Shown here: positions 1 to 8,593 of the stretch, in pieces
Layout of the letters: each line of letters begins with the position of its first letter
Numbering within the stretch: the first letter of the stretch is position 1
DNA from: CCY15215 sp039194995
GTDB taxonomy: Bacteria; Cyanobacteriota; Cyanobacteriia; Cyanobacteriales; Spirulinaceae
Direction of reading: 5' to 3'
Assembly: GCA_039194995.1 (NCBI GenBank)
Contig: JBCCVR010000002.1
Coordinates: 1 to 64,000, forward strand
DNA length: 64,000 bases
Translations under genes and position numbers: made by a program
The notes under the pieces: generated by a model
The model's database searches: none
The model's input: only the letters and a program-made list of their open reading frames with translations
What the model was told of the DNA's origin: nothing

Positions 1-294
1 GCCATAGTCGGCGTTCCTTTGTAGTGTCTTGTTGTTAATTTCTCCGTTCGATATATACAGGGCTGGGCTGTATATATCCATGGATTTGTTACACAACTTT
101 ACAGGATGTCCGATTTTGCACGTATTCCTTCCATACGCCAAGGTTCATCTCAATTGGTTTGTATCGCGCGATCGGTTGTCTCGGATAAAACTTTTGAACT
201 ATTTTTTTCATACCAATTTCATACCACTTTTCCCCACTATCACAGCCGTATTGCTGGTGGGGAAGCATATTTTCCAACAATATTTTCCTCTCCC
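1..294. other. Left edge, no gene recognised
   Basis: Several overlapping short reading frames occur on both strands, but none has a plausible ribosome-binding site or resembles a known protein. The only interpretable signal is the promoter of the tRNA gene that begins at its right end. Confidence 0.6.
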
Positions 295-325
295 TTGACA
301 AATTTGGGTTTGTTTTTGCTATACT
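295..325 (+). promoter_or_regulatory. Promoter of tRNA-Val
   Basis: A perfect -35 TTGACA (295-300) is followed after 19 bases by TATACT (320-325), preceded by TGC as a partial extended -10. The predicted start would be around 332, five bases before the mature tRNA. The 19-base spacer is slightly long. Confidence 0.65.
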
Positions 326-336
326 AATAAACCCAA

Positions 337-410
<74 letters not shown>

Positions 411-766
411 TTTTAAAATAACCAACAAATTAACTCTTTAAGGGAATCACTCAACTTTATATTTCTCAATATTACTCACTTCTTACTTAATTGTAGGTAA
501 TGGTGTTAAGAAGAGGGATGGAATTAACCGATTTTCCCAGAGATTTAATTTGCGAACCACCTAATTTTATAGCAAGTCTATTTGAGTTGTAAACAAATCG
601 ATGCCTAACAAAATCTTCATATTCAGGTGTGGAACTGGCATCACTTCGACAGGCTCAGTGACCACCTGCCGGTGGTTGAGAAAATTAGAAACAGGCTGGA
701 AGCCTGTTCCACGTTTACAATTCATTTAGGTTCGCTATATCGACAAAGCCTATAATTGAGAGAGTT
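411..766. other. Intergenic region with a dispersed repeat
   Basis: No gene is supported between the tRNA and the convergent phosphodiesterase gene. An A/T-rich stretch is followed by an interspersed repeat (568-660) that recurs near 61.0 kb. A short inverted repeat, CCACCTGCCGGTGG, lies at its end. Confidence 0.6.
568..660 (+). repeat. Interspersed repeat, copy 1 (TATAGCAAGT... family)
   Basis: It begins TATAGCAAGTCTATTTGAGT and ends with GGCATCACTTCGACAGGCTC. The same two blocks, in the same order and with similar spacing, occur at 61019-61108. The distal block resembles the CACTTCGACAAGCTCAGTG palindromic motif common in cyanobacterial intergenic DNA. Confidence 0.7.
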
Positions 767-1828
767 TTACCGCAGACTCGATACCGAACTTAAGTTTTGA
801 ACCGATCGCACCCCCGTATCGGGAAAATCCGTAAAAAAACCATCTAAGCCTTGATTCAAATAATGTTGAATCTCTGCCTCGCCGTTGTCAAACGTTACCC
901 AGTCGGGCGAAGAATCATCCCGAAACGTCCAAGCGTGAACCTCTAACCCCAAAGCATGAGCCTCTTGGATAAAAGTGCTGGACTGGCGACCTTCCGGTAA
1001 AATTAAGCGCTTGTAAGCCCCGACCCCATCTGCATAGCGGGCAATTTGGGCGAGGGGATAATTGGGTTCTGCGGAAGTATCTTCCCAACCGCGATCGTGT
1101 CCTTGCCAAACCAATTGCACTAACTTCACGTTAAAGTCCGGATCGCCGTCCAAGATACGTAAAATCTTATCGTGAAAGGATTGCACGTAAATTGCGGCAT
1201 CTTTTCGGTTGAGATTATTCTCGTTTAAAATTGCTTTTAAGGGGGGAATATAATCAAATCCCTTGGCTTCCAGAATTTGCGGATCTTTGGTTTCTGGATA
1301 GAGTCCAATGGTGTGCCCTAACTCGGTTTCCTTGGCTTTAACCAGATCGATAACTTCCTGAAACGTGGGGATTTCGTAGCGACTGTCATCGGCAGGATCG
1401 CGATCGCGGGTTTGAATTGCCCGCAGTTCCTTCAGTTCCGCCAGCGTAAAATCTTCCACCCACCAGTCGAAGCGATCTTCGGTATCGAACGAGGTTCTAT
1501 CCCTGCGTTGGCGATCGGCAAACTTGGTAATCTCTGCAATATTAGTCGAATCGCTGAGATAGCGATCGTGTCTCGCGACCAAAATCCTATCTTTGGTGAG
1601 AACTAGATCTGGTTCGACATAATCTGCCCCCTGTTGAATGGCCAGTTCATAAGCCGCGAGGGTATGTTCCGGACGATAGCCACTTGCCCCACGATGGGCG
1701 ATAACGAGAGGCTTTTCGCCGCTTAGGGTTTTATACTCCGTGTGCACTGCCGACGTTGGCAGTATAGTCGAGAACGCAAAGATAGCGAGGGGCAGCGAGA
1801 GTAAAGTTGCGATTGTAGATACTTTCAT
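767..1828 (-). CDS. glpQ: Glycerophosphodiester phosphodiesterase, secreted
   Basis: Hydrolyses glycerophosphodiesters to sn-glycerol 3-phosphate and an alcohol, probably in the periplasm. The 353-residue product begins MKVSTIATLL, a signal peptide with a hydrophobic core, so the internal ATG at 1828 was chosen over an upstream one that adds 12 non-signal residues. The GDPD family signature follows: HRGASGYRPEHT with catalytic His/Arg, then YVEPDL and ARHD carrying the metal- and acid-base residues, and a C-terminal GLDGFFTDFPD typical of the last TIM-barrel strand. The gene lies 145 bases downstream of a PhoX-type phosphatase on the same strand, consistent with organic-phosphate scavenging. 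A repeat hairpin sits in its leader. Length fits bacterial GlpQ. Confidence 0.9.
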   Translation of the reverse strand: MKVSTIATLLSLPLAIFAFSTILPTSAVHTEYKTLSGEKPLVIAHRGASGYRPEHTLAAYELAIQQGADYVEPDLVLTKDRILVARHDRYLSDSTNIAEITKFADRQRRDRTSFDTEDRFDWWVEDFTLAELKELRAIQTRDRDPADDSRYEIPTFQEVIDLVKAKETELGHTIGLYPETKDPQILEAKGFDYIPPLKAILNENNLNRKDAAIYVQSFHDKILRILDGDPDFNVKLVQLVWQGHDRGWEDTSAEPNYPLAQIARYADGVGAYKRLILPEGRQSSTFIQEAHALGLEVHAWTFRDDSSPDWVTFDNGEAEIQHYLNQGLDGFFTDFPDTGVRSVQNLSSVSSLR

Positions 1829-1856
1829 GGTCTCAAATAAAGGAAAATAAACGTAG

Positions 1857-1875
1857 GGGCGCAAGCATTGCGCCC
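1857..1875 (-). repeat. Short hairpin repeat upstream of glpQ
   Basis: GGGCGCAA and TTGCGCCC form a perfect 8-bp stem around GCA. A second imperfect copy (TGCAAATCTTGCGCCC) follows at 1886-1901. This GGGGCGCAA...TTGCGCCCC type is a familiar cyanobacterial dispersed repeat. Its position between phoX and glpQ could attenuate read-through, but no U-tract is present. Confidence 0.6.
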
Positions 1876-1972
1876 TTAACTGAGTGCAAATCTTGCGCCC
1901 TTACTGACATTGCGTTTACATAATGCGATCGCAATTCGAAATCACTCGAAATACCTCAAGTGTCGATTATGC

Positions 1973-4198
1973 TTACCCAAGTCCTCGAATAGGTTGATTG
2001 GATAAGCGACGAATGGCAATGACCGCAGGTTTGGGGGGATCGTTGGCGCGTTTTCCAGGCCAGTTCGAACCGATGGGCACCTCGCGGGTTTGCATAAAAT
2101 CCTCACCATCTGTCGTTTTGAGTGCATATTTGCGGGTTTCCGACTCCATGCCCTTACGAATGCCATTGCGTTCTCCCGGATGTTGCACAGCTAAGAAAAG
2201 GGTCTCCTCATCTTTCGTAAAGAACGGGCCGCAACACTCGCATTCGGTGGGTCCGATCCCAAAAGGATAGGCTTCCCCTGCACCCGATCCGGAGGTGGGA
2301 ATAAACCAGATGGAATTATTTCCGAAAATCCCCAATAAATCTTTCTGGGAAATGGGTTGACCTTGCTTGAGATTGTCCTTGGTGCGACTGGGAACGGCCT
2401 TATTGTGACTGCTGGTGGACATATCCGTCACCATCCAGAGATTGCCGCCGTTGTCGACTTCGATATTATCGGGATTGGAGAAGCCCATGCCCCCTTCAGC
2501 CGGTTCTCCACCCGTGGCAAAAGCCTGCCAACGAAAGGTCATCGAAGCGGGATCCGTACCGTCTTCTTTCAAACTAACGATCCAGCCGAACTCATAGGGA
2601 AATTCTCCATTGGGTCCTTTAAAAACGCGGGTATCGGGTCCGCCATCTCCTCCAGGAGTACCGGAAGTAAAGGCAATGTACAGGGTGCCATCTTGGGCGA
2701 CGATGGTATCTTCTGGGCGTGCTGTGGTGGTGATTCCCGCCGCATTGCCGGCAAAGTGAGCATCGATGAGGATCGCTCCCTGTTTCTCCACTGCCGTGCC
2801 TTCGTAGAGGTCGCCGAGGGTGCGGAATTTGGATTTCATCGCCGCCGCTTCCGCATCGCTAGTGACTTCAACGACACCGCCTGCATTGCGATCGGGGTTG
2901 GGGAACTTCACCATGCCGCCGCCGACTGTGCTGGGCATCACGGGATCGATCGCGGTATCTGGAGACAAGGGAATCCAGCGTCCGGTGCCGTCAGGATTGA
3001 ATTTTGCCCCGTAAAGCATTCCATCTTCAAGGAGGCGAGAATTGGCTTTATCGGTCACATTGCGAACCGTTCCGTTAGAGACGAACTTGTAGAGGTGCCC
3101 CCCCCGGCGATCGCAGCCCGAATAGACGGCCAATTTTTTCCCGGGACGTGCCAAAAATCCGACGGCTTCGTGACGGTAGCGACCCAACCAAGTGTGCTTG
3201 GTGCCGTAATCGTTAGGGTTGGCGGGATCCACTTCGACCATCCAACCGTATTTATTGCCTGCTAAGCCAAAAGGATTGCCCTGGCCGCGAATCCTGCCAA
3301 TATCGAAGGGTTTCTCGGCAGGAGGCAGGGAGGAACCATCCGCCATGACGGGTTCGGGAACGAGGTTTTGGAAGTTCTCTTCGGCACTAAACACGGTGCC
3401 CCAAGGACTGGTTCCCCCGGCACAGTTGCCGAAAGTCCCGATAATGTTACTGCCCAAACCGTCGTCGTAGCCTTTTTTGTTGCTCTTATTGAAAACGGCA
3501 ACAGAGGGTCCTGTAGACTTGAGATAGCGTCCGTCTTCTAGACCGGAAACGCCTGTAATGCGGCGATCGCGATTTGAATAAGTTCTTTCCCATTGGCCGT
3601 TAGCATTGCGACGTAAGGAAATGACCCCCAGTCCCACATCGATCAGCGCTTCTTTGGCAATGTTTTGAATTTGTCCTTTTAAGGCGTTATTCGGCAGTCC
3701 AAAGGCATCGATTTCGCCTTCGCTATCGGCAAGGGCTGCGGTGACATCAGCAAAGGGAAGGGATTTATCAATGACTTGGGCATAGGTTTGCATCCAAGTT
3801 TTGCCGCTAATATACTCAAAATTAATGGTTAGATAGCCTTCATTCGGCCCGGTTTCCACAAAAGAGAGATAGTCGTTGTTATAACCAAAGCGAGAATCCC
3901 CCACGCGATCGCCCCAAGCCCCAATCACATCATAGGTATAACCGGGGGGCAAGACGACATCATCTTGAACTTGGTAGGTACTGTAGGATTCGAGTTGCTT
4001 ATTACGGGTCAGATTATTAACATCGAGGGGAATAGGCAGTTTAACGGGTTGGAAACTCAAGCCATTTCCTCCAAAGGAAGATCCCGTACCAGAAAATGGC
4101 ATGGAAAAAGCCTGACGCGGCGAACCTAGAGAACCGAGGGCAACACTCCCAGCACTCGCTCCCATAAATAGTAAAAAGTTGCGACGTTTAATGCTCAT
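1973..4198 (-). CDS. phoX: PhoX-family (DUF839) alkaline phosphatase, Tat-exported
   Basis: Probable calcium/iron-dependent phosphatase releasing phosphate from organic esters outside the cytoplasm. The 741-residue protein opens with a twin-arginine signal (MSIKRRNFLLFMGASAGSVA), meaning export in folded form. Family landmarks are visible: a GNCAGGTSPWGT...SAEENF block in the middle and a C-terminal ECECCGPFF / LFLAVQHPGE block, which in PhoX contributes metal ligands including the Cys cluster. A possible Pho box lies upstream. It precedes glpQ on the same strand, forming a phosphorus-acquisition pair. DUF839 also includes proteins without proven phosphatase activity, so the substrate is inferred from family. 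Confidence 0.88.
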   Translation of the reverse strand: MSIKRRNFLLFMGASAGSVALGSLGSPRQAFSMPFSGTGSSFGGNGLSFQPVKLPIPLDVNNLTRNKQLESYSTYQVQDDVVLPPGYTYDVIGAWGDRVGDSRFGYNNDYLSFVETGPNEGYLTINFEYISGKTWMQTYAQVIDKSLPFADVTAALADSEGEIDAFGLPNNALKGQIQNIAKEALIDVGLGVISLRRNANGQWERTYSNRDRRITGVSGLEDGRYLKSTGPSVAVFNKSNKKGYDDGLGSNIIGTFGNCAGGTSPWGTVFSAEENFQNLVPEPVMADGSSLPPAEKPFDIGRIRGQGNPFGLAGNKYGWMVEVDPANPNDYGTKHTWLGRYRHEAVGFLARPGKKLAVYSGCDRRGGHLYKFVSNGTVRNVTDKANSRLLEDGMLYGAKFNPDGTGRWIPLSPDTAIDPVMPSTVGGGMVKFPNPDRNAGGVVEVTSDAEAAAMKSKFRTLGDLYEGTAVEKQGAILIDAHFAGNAAGITTTARPEDTIVAQDGTLYIAFTSGTPGGDGGPDTRVFKGPNGEFPYEFGWIVSLKEDGTDPASMTFRWQAFATGGEPAEGGMGFSNPDNIEVDNGGNLWMVTDMSTSSHNKAVPSRTKDNLKQGQPISQKDLLGIFGNNSIWFIPTSGSGAGEAYPFGIGPTECECCGPFFTKDEETLFLAVQHPGERNGIRKGMESETRKYALKTTDGEDFMQTREVPIGSNWPGKRANDPPKPAVIAIRRLSNQPIRGLG

Positions 4199-4307
4199 TA
4201 AATTTAGCTTTGAATGGTGTTCTTTCTCTCGTTTTTAGGAATTTGAGGCTGTTTGAGGCAGCGCACAACACCAAAGGCTAGATCGATTTACCTAAGAGTT
4301 GATAAAT

Positions 4308-4343
4308 TTAAGGTAATCCTGCGGTTAAGAGTCATCGGTTAAA
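4308..4343 (-). promoter_or_regulatory. Possible Pho box upstream of phoX
   Basis: On the minus strand this stretch contains TTTAACCG, CTTAACCG and a degraded GATTACCT, resembling the cyanobacterial PhoB-box repeat (PyTTAAPyPy). CTTAACCG and GATTACCT are spaced 11 bases apart as expected, but the first unit is 14 bases away. It lies about 110-145 bases before the phosphatase start. Gene function supports phosphate control; the site is tentative. Confidence 0.35.
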
Positions 4344-4362
4344 CGGGAAGAATTTTGCTCTC

Positions 4363-5055
4363 TTATTCATCGATTTTTGGGTTGGCTTCTCGATTGAGCG
4401 CATAATGAAGAAAAATCTCTTCGCCGATCGCCTCACAACTCAACAGACGTAAAGATTTAGGCGATCGCAACAAAAAGCCCTCTCCTCCCACCACGCCCGG
4501 GGCATCCCTTCCCCCCACCATTAACGGGCAAATCGTCAACCAAAACTCATCGATTAAGTCTTCTGCCAGTAATGCGGCCACCAATTCCCCACCCCCTAAA
4601 ATCGCCAGCCGATGCAAGCCCGAGCGATAAAGCACCTCAAAGGCCGATCGCCAGTTCTCGCCGTCTTCTAGGGCGATCGCGCGATCGAATGCGTAACGAT
4701 TCTGCCATTGATTTGCCCCCGCTACAGAAGTCAGCAACCATCGGGGAATGGGTTGCCGGAAAAAACGCCAGTGAGGGTCGAGATCTCCCGAACGAGAGCA
4801 AACCACGTGAACGGGTTGAAGGGGCTTATTTGCCTCTCGCCGTTGCTGTAGGAGTTGGCGATCGCTCAAGGGCAGGGTTGTTTGATAGGCCTGCAATGTC
4901 CCCCGACCGAACAAAACCCCATCGACCATAGCAATTTTCCGTTCTAAGTGCTGCCGATCTGTCTTGGAACCAAAACGAGCCGGAGATCTGTGGCGATCGG
5001 AAATTTTGCCATCTGCCGTTGCGGCTAAAATTGCTGTTGCGTGGGGAATCTTCAC
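4363..5055 (-). CDS. RibD C-terminal / dihydrofolate-reductase-like reductase
   Basis: A 230-residue NAD(P)H-dependent reductase of the RibD_C family, whose best-known members reduce the ribosylamino-pyrimidine intermediate of riboflavin synthesis. The N-terminus (AILAATADGKISDRHRSPAR) matches the usual S-x-DGK substrate region; VDGVLFGRGT and LAILGGGELVAALL are the cofactor-binding loops; LTICPLMVGG is the conserved C-terminal strand. The deaminase domain of bifunctional RibD is absent, so it is a stand-alone reductase; many cyanobacteria carry such a paralogue. The start is GTG at 5055. The true substrate is not determinable here. Confidence 0.8.
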   Translation of the reverse strand: MKIPHATAILAATADGKISDRHRSPARFGSKTDRQHLERKIAMVDGVLFGRGTLQAYQTTLPLSDRQLLQQRREANKPLQPVHVVCSRSGDLDPHWRFFRQPIPRWLLTSVAGANQWQNRYAFDRAIALEDGENWRSAFEVLYRSGLHRLAILGGGELVAALLAEDLIDEFWLTICPLMVGGRDAPGVVGGEGFLLRSPKSLRLLSCEAIGEEIFLHYALNREANPKIDE

Positions 5056-5423
5056 GATGTTGCCAAGTTCTGTATTTCGACCTGTAGGGAATAGTCCGCT
5101 AAGGGAAAATTATTCTCCTGCAAGATAGAGTTGCCCAAATTCTTTACAGTAAATTTATGGAAATCTATAAATTCTTTAAAAAAATGCTCGATTGTGATAT
5201 TTATCATTGATAACGGTGACCGCTTTGAGTACGGCCGTGGGGATCCTAGCCGCAGTTTTTCCAGCAAAAGGACACAATATAAAGAGATAATGGAAAGGGG
5301 GTGCAAAATAGCTCGAAGAATTGGGCGCGAGATTGTCCATCTTTCCATTGATTTTTATGATACAGTCTCCTTCTCTGGCGATCGCCGAGTCATTGGAGAT
5401 CGGCTGCGCTTAAAATTAAGATT
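5056..5423. other. Divergent intergenic region
   Basis: A 368-base gap between two divergently transcribed genes. It must hold both promoters, but no convincing -35/-10 pair was found. A 98-codon minus-strand frame overlaps the GTG start at 5055 (GTGA), but its product has no family resemblance and it is not annotated. Confidence 0.5.
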
Positions 5424-7523
5424 ATGGCTTCTTTCCGTCGCATTTTACTATCGCGCTTGTTGCTGCTCAGCGTCCCCATTATTTTACTGGGGGTGAGTAC
5501 GACTTACTTTGTCACCTATAGAAAAGCCCGTTCTGGATTGCTCGAAACCGCTCGCCAAAATCTGACCGAAAGTGCCATCAGAAGGGGAAAAGAAATTAGT
5601 AATTCGATTACTGCCCTCAAAACCAATCTCGTTTCTGCCAGCCACCATCCTATCTTAAGAAGTCTCGACGAGCAAGAATATCCAGAATTTTTAGCACGAT
5701 TGAGCCAGCAACTCCCCACGCAAATTGAATGCTTGCAACTGATTGATGCGACTGGTCAAGAGCGCTTGGCGAACACCTGCGATCGCGAAATTTCCCAACC
5801 TTTTACCGCGATAACCTGGCCGCAACAACAAGAGAATTCTTTGCTACCTGTCTCTACTGTTAAAATTCAACCTATATTCCCAGAAAATGACCCCAATCTC
5901 GGCACAAGCTGCACAAAACAAGATGCTGGTTCTAATGCCGATCGACTCAAATTGCTGACGGGCGTTCCCATTTATAACGAAGCAGGACGATTGAACGCAA
6001 TTCTAGTGGCGCGATCGGTGATTCTCGAACCCACCAAGGTAGAACCGGGTTCTCTCACAGGGAGTACGGCAATTCTCGATCGCAATGGAACGATCCTCGT
6101 CCATCCTTGTGGGGAACGAGTCGGACGCAGTATTCGCGAAGAAGTCGAGACCGATCGCAATCGCTTGCAAAGTATTTTGAGAAAAGCGCGATCGGGAGAA
6201 CAAAATTTTATTCATCTCTTTTCTTTCGAGCAAAAAGGTGTTGAACTTCTGGCAGGATATACGGGTATTGTCAATCCGCTTGTGGAAGCAGAAGATGATA
6301 TTTGGGTTGTGTTGACCATGACTCCTTTAAAAAATGCCCTTGCCGCCCTTGATGATATCGAGCGTGTTTTAGTAAGTTTGTTATCGAGCCTAACTTTAGG
6401 CTTGATTGTGGGAACGATCGTGACAATCTTATATGTTTCTCGCGAAATTGCCAGTCCCCTCGAGCAGTTAATCGAATCCATTCACGAACAAGATCCCCTA
6501 CAATCACAAGAACCGATTCCCGATGATTTTAACATTTACGAATTTCGACAACTCGCGAGAGCATTTAATGCCGTCCTCGATGCAACGAGAAATTCTTACG
6601 AGTTGATGAATAGAACGCTAGAAAATGCGGTTAAAACTTCTTGGGATTTAAAAGAAGCCAAAAAACAACTCCAAGAATCGTTAGAAGCAGAAAGATTAGC
6701 CAACGATCGCCTCACCCAAACCCAACAAAAACTTAAGGATTCCCTACAAGCGGAAAGATTGGCCAACGATCGCTTGCGAGAATTTTTGCGATGTATGTCC
6801 GACCGATTCCGCACGCCTTTGACGGGATTAATGATGAATCTGGATTTACTCAGAGATGAAGTGCAAGATGGTACGATCGAAATCGGCAAGGAAAATGAAG
6901 AAACTCTCGAAGATGCCTATCTTTCCACCCAGAAACTCTACGATCGTCACGAACAAATTGCCCAAATGTTTTCCATTGCTGGGGAGCAGTTCAATAATCC
7001 CGATATTCAACAGGTTAATCTTACCCAGATTTTACGAGAACTGAGTGAAGAATATCAGGGCAAAATTCAGGAAAAAGGACTTGATTTTCAGAGCCGAGGT
7101 TGGCAAGATACAGAAATTTTGATTTATGCCGATCCGATTCGACTCCACGAAGTTCTCAAGGCCCTAGTTGATAATGCAGTCACCTACACCCATACGGGAA
7201 GCATTCTTTTGAATACTTATATTGAAAGCATTGAAGAGACAACAGAACCGACGGATTTGGGAAATAATAAGACGAATGGCAATTCTTTTTTTCCAACAGG
7301 ACAAAGAGCTTGTATTCTTATCCAAGATACCGGAGTCGGGATTTCTCGGCAAAAGTTAGAAAAGGTTAATAATCCTTGGAAGCATAGAATGACGGAGGGG
7401 TTATCAATTGTTATTGCTCATATTCTGATGGAAATGATGAAAAGTACGATTATCTTTGATAGCGAAGGCGAAAATAAGGGAACAACGGTACAACTTTATT
7501 TTCCCACGGTTAAAAAATCATAA
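5424..7523 (+). CDS. Membrane sensor kinase-like protein lacking the phospho-acceptor histidine
   Basis: A 699-residue protein with the architecture of a transmembrane histidine kinase: TM helix near residues 6-28, a periplasmic Cache-like sensor to about 310, TM2 near 314-336, HAMP, then a coiled coil containing two copies of an ERLANDRL motif. The H-box reads FLRCMSDRFRTPL where kinases have SHELRTPL: the autophosphorylated His is Asp (GAC at 6801-6803, residue 460). The ATPase domain keeps the N-box Asn (LVDNAVTYT) and G1 (DTGVGI), but the G2 glycine lid is degenerate (MTEGLSIVI instead of G-x-G-L-G). It is therefore probably a pseudokinase that senses and signals allosterically. No response regulator gene is adjacent. 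Confidence 0.85.
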   Translation: MASFRRILLSRLLLLSVPIILLGVSTTYFVTYRKARSGLLETARQNLTESAIRRGKEISNSITALKTNLVSASHHPILRSLDEQEYPEFLARLSQQLPTQIECLQLIDATGQERLANTCDREISQPFTAITWPQQQENSLLPVSTVKIQPIFPENDPNLGTSCTKQDAGSNADRLKLLTGVPIYNEAGRLNAILVARSVILEPTKVEPGSLTGSTAILDRNGTILVHPCGERVGRSIREEVETDRNRLQSILRKARSGEQNFIHLFSFEQKGVELLAGYTGIVNPLVEAEDDIWVVLTMTPLKNALAALDDIERVLVSLLSSLTLGLIVGTIVTILYVSREIASPLEQLIESIHEQDPLQSQEPIPDDFNIYEFRQLARAFNAVLDATRNSYELMNRTLENAVKTSWDLKEAKKQLQESLEAERLANDRLTQTQQKLKDSLQAERLANDRLREFLRCMSDRFRTPLTGLMMNLDLLRDEVQDGTIEIGKENEETLEDAYLSTQKLYDRHEQIAQMFSIAGEQFNNPDIQQVNLTQILRELSEEYQGKIQEKGLDFQSRGWQDTEILIYADPIRLHEVLKALVDNAVTYTHTGSILLNTYIESIEETTEPTDLGNNKTNGNSFFPTGQRACILIQDTGVGISRQKLEKVNNPWKHRMTEGLSIVIAHILMEMMKSTIIFDSEGENKGTTVQLYFPTVKKS

Positions 7524-7552
7524 TGTTTTGTTGTTTGTTGTTGGGAGTAGAG

Positions 7553-8593
7553 CTAGATAGATAGGATTTGTCCTTCTTGTTGCAGCGATCGCGTTAACGC
7601 ATCCAGAATTTTAACCAGTTCTAATCCAACCCAACCCGAGGAAATGGGAGAAGGGGTTTGCGTTAGGACGCTCTCGATAAAGCGATCGCAGACTTCTCCC
7701 AAGGGTTCGCAAGCCTCGAGGGGAAGGGCTTCTTCTGACATCTCGATGGGGAGGAAGCGATCGCCTTGTTGCTCGAAACTGCCGTGTTGTAAGGTGAGGA
7801 GAGAATCTTTGCGCATCTCGTCAAAAATAAGAGTACCGCGATCGCCTACCACGGATAAGCGGCGCTGTTTGTCGGGATTGCACCAGCATAAGTGAATTTG
7901 TGCCTGAAACCCATCGGGATAGATCAATGTTGCCCAAACCAAATCGGAAAGGGGGACTTGCCGATCTTCGGCGGGCAATTCCATCCGTCCCTCGGGTTGT
8001 AACCAGACATTACCGACGGCGCGAACGCGAGTAGGCGTTTGCCCCAACCAAGTATTCAAGATACAAATATCGTGAATGGCTAAGTCCCAGAGGGCATCGA
8101 CATCTTGACGCACGGGGGATAAGTGCGTTCGCGCCGCATAGCCGTAACGCAAGTTACCGATCGCACCGTCGGCGATCGCTTGTTTTCCTGCCACTACCGC
8201 CGAATTGAAGAGATAGGTATGATCTACGAAGAGTTGCCGCCCTTTTTCTGCTGCCAATTGGCATAATTCAAGACATTCTGAGGGATTGAGGGTGAGGGGT
8301 TTTTCTACAAAAACGTGATAGCCCAGTTGCAGGGCATCGCGAATAAGCGGATAGTGGGTAGAAGCGGGGGTAGCGATAACGACCGCCTCAATTCCGGGAT
8401 GGGTACGCACGGACTCCCAACTTTCTGTCAAAATTGTACTCTCATCAAGATCAAACCTCTCTTGACAAGCTGCTAAATATTCCTCGTGGGGATCGACAAT
8501 GGCGACTAAATGGGTTTGAGGGCGATCGGCAAAATTCCGAACTAAATGCTTGCCCCATCTTCCCACCCCTAAAACCACAATTCCCAAACTCAT
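7553..8593 (-). CDS. Gfo/Idh/MocA family NAD(P)-dependent oxidoreductase
   Basis: A 346-residue dehydrogenase of the glucose-fructose oxidoreductase / inositol dehydrogenase superfamily. The Rossmann nucleotide-binding motif VLGVGRWGKHLVRNF is at the N-terminus, followed by the family-defining EKPLTLNP (catalytic Lys) and an HDICILNTWLG segment with the His/Asp used by the sugar-binding half. The substrate (sugar, inositol or sugar-nucleotide) cannot be told. Its ATG (8593) overlaps the rnc stop codon by four bases (ATGA), so translation is probably coupled to RNase III. Confidence 0.87.
   Translation of the reverse strand: MSLGIVVLGVGRWGKHLVRNFADRPQTHLVAIVDPHEEYLAACQERFDLDESTILTESWESVRTHPGIEAVVIATPASTHYPLIRDALQLGYHVFVEKPLTLNPSECLELCQLAAEKGRQLFVDHTYLFNSAVVAGKQAIADGAIGNLRYGYAARTHLSPVRQDVDALWDLAIHDICILNTWLGQTPTRVRAVGNVWLQPEGRMELPAEDRQVPLSDLVWATLIYPDGFQAQIHLCWCNPDKQRRLSVVGDRGTLIFDEMRKDSLLTLQHGSFEQQGDRFLPIEMSEEALPLEACEPLGEVCDRFIESVLTQTPSPISSGWVGLELVKILDALTRSLQQEGQILSI

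Noticed and set aside
2357..3265. 302-codon plus-strand ORF inside phoX
   Set aside because: It is fully antisense to a well-supported gene and arises from that gene's GC-rich codon pattern.
5052..5348. 98-codon minus-strand ORF overlapping the RibD-C-like start (GTGA)
   Set aside because: Composition and sequence look non-coding, no domain, no ribosome-binding site; the overlap with GTG is probably accidental.
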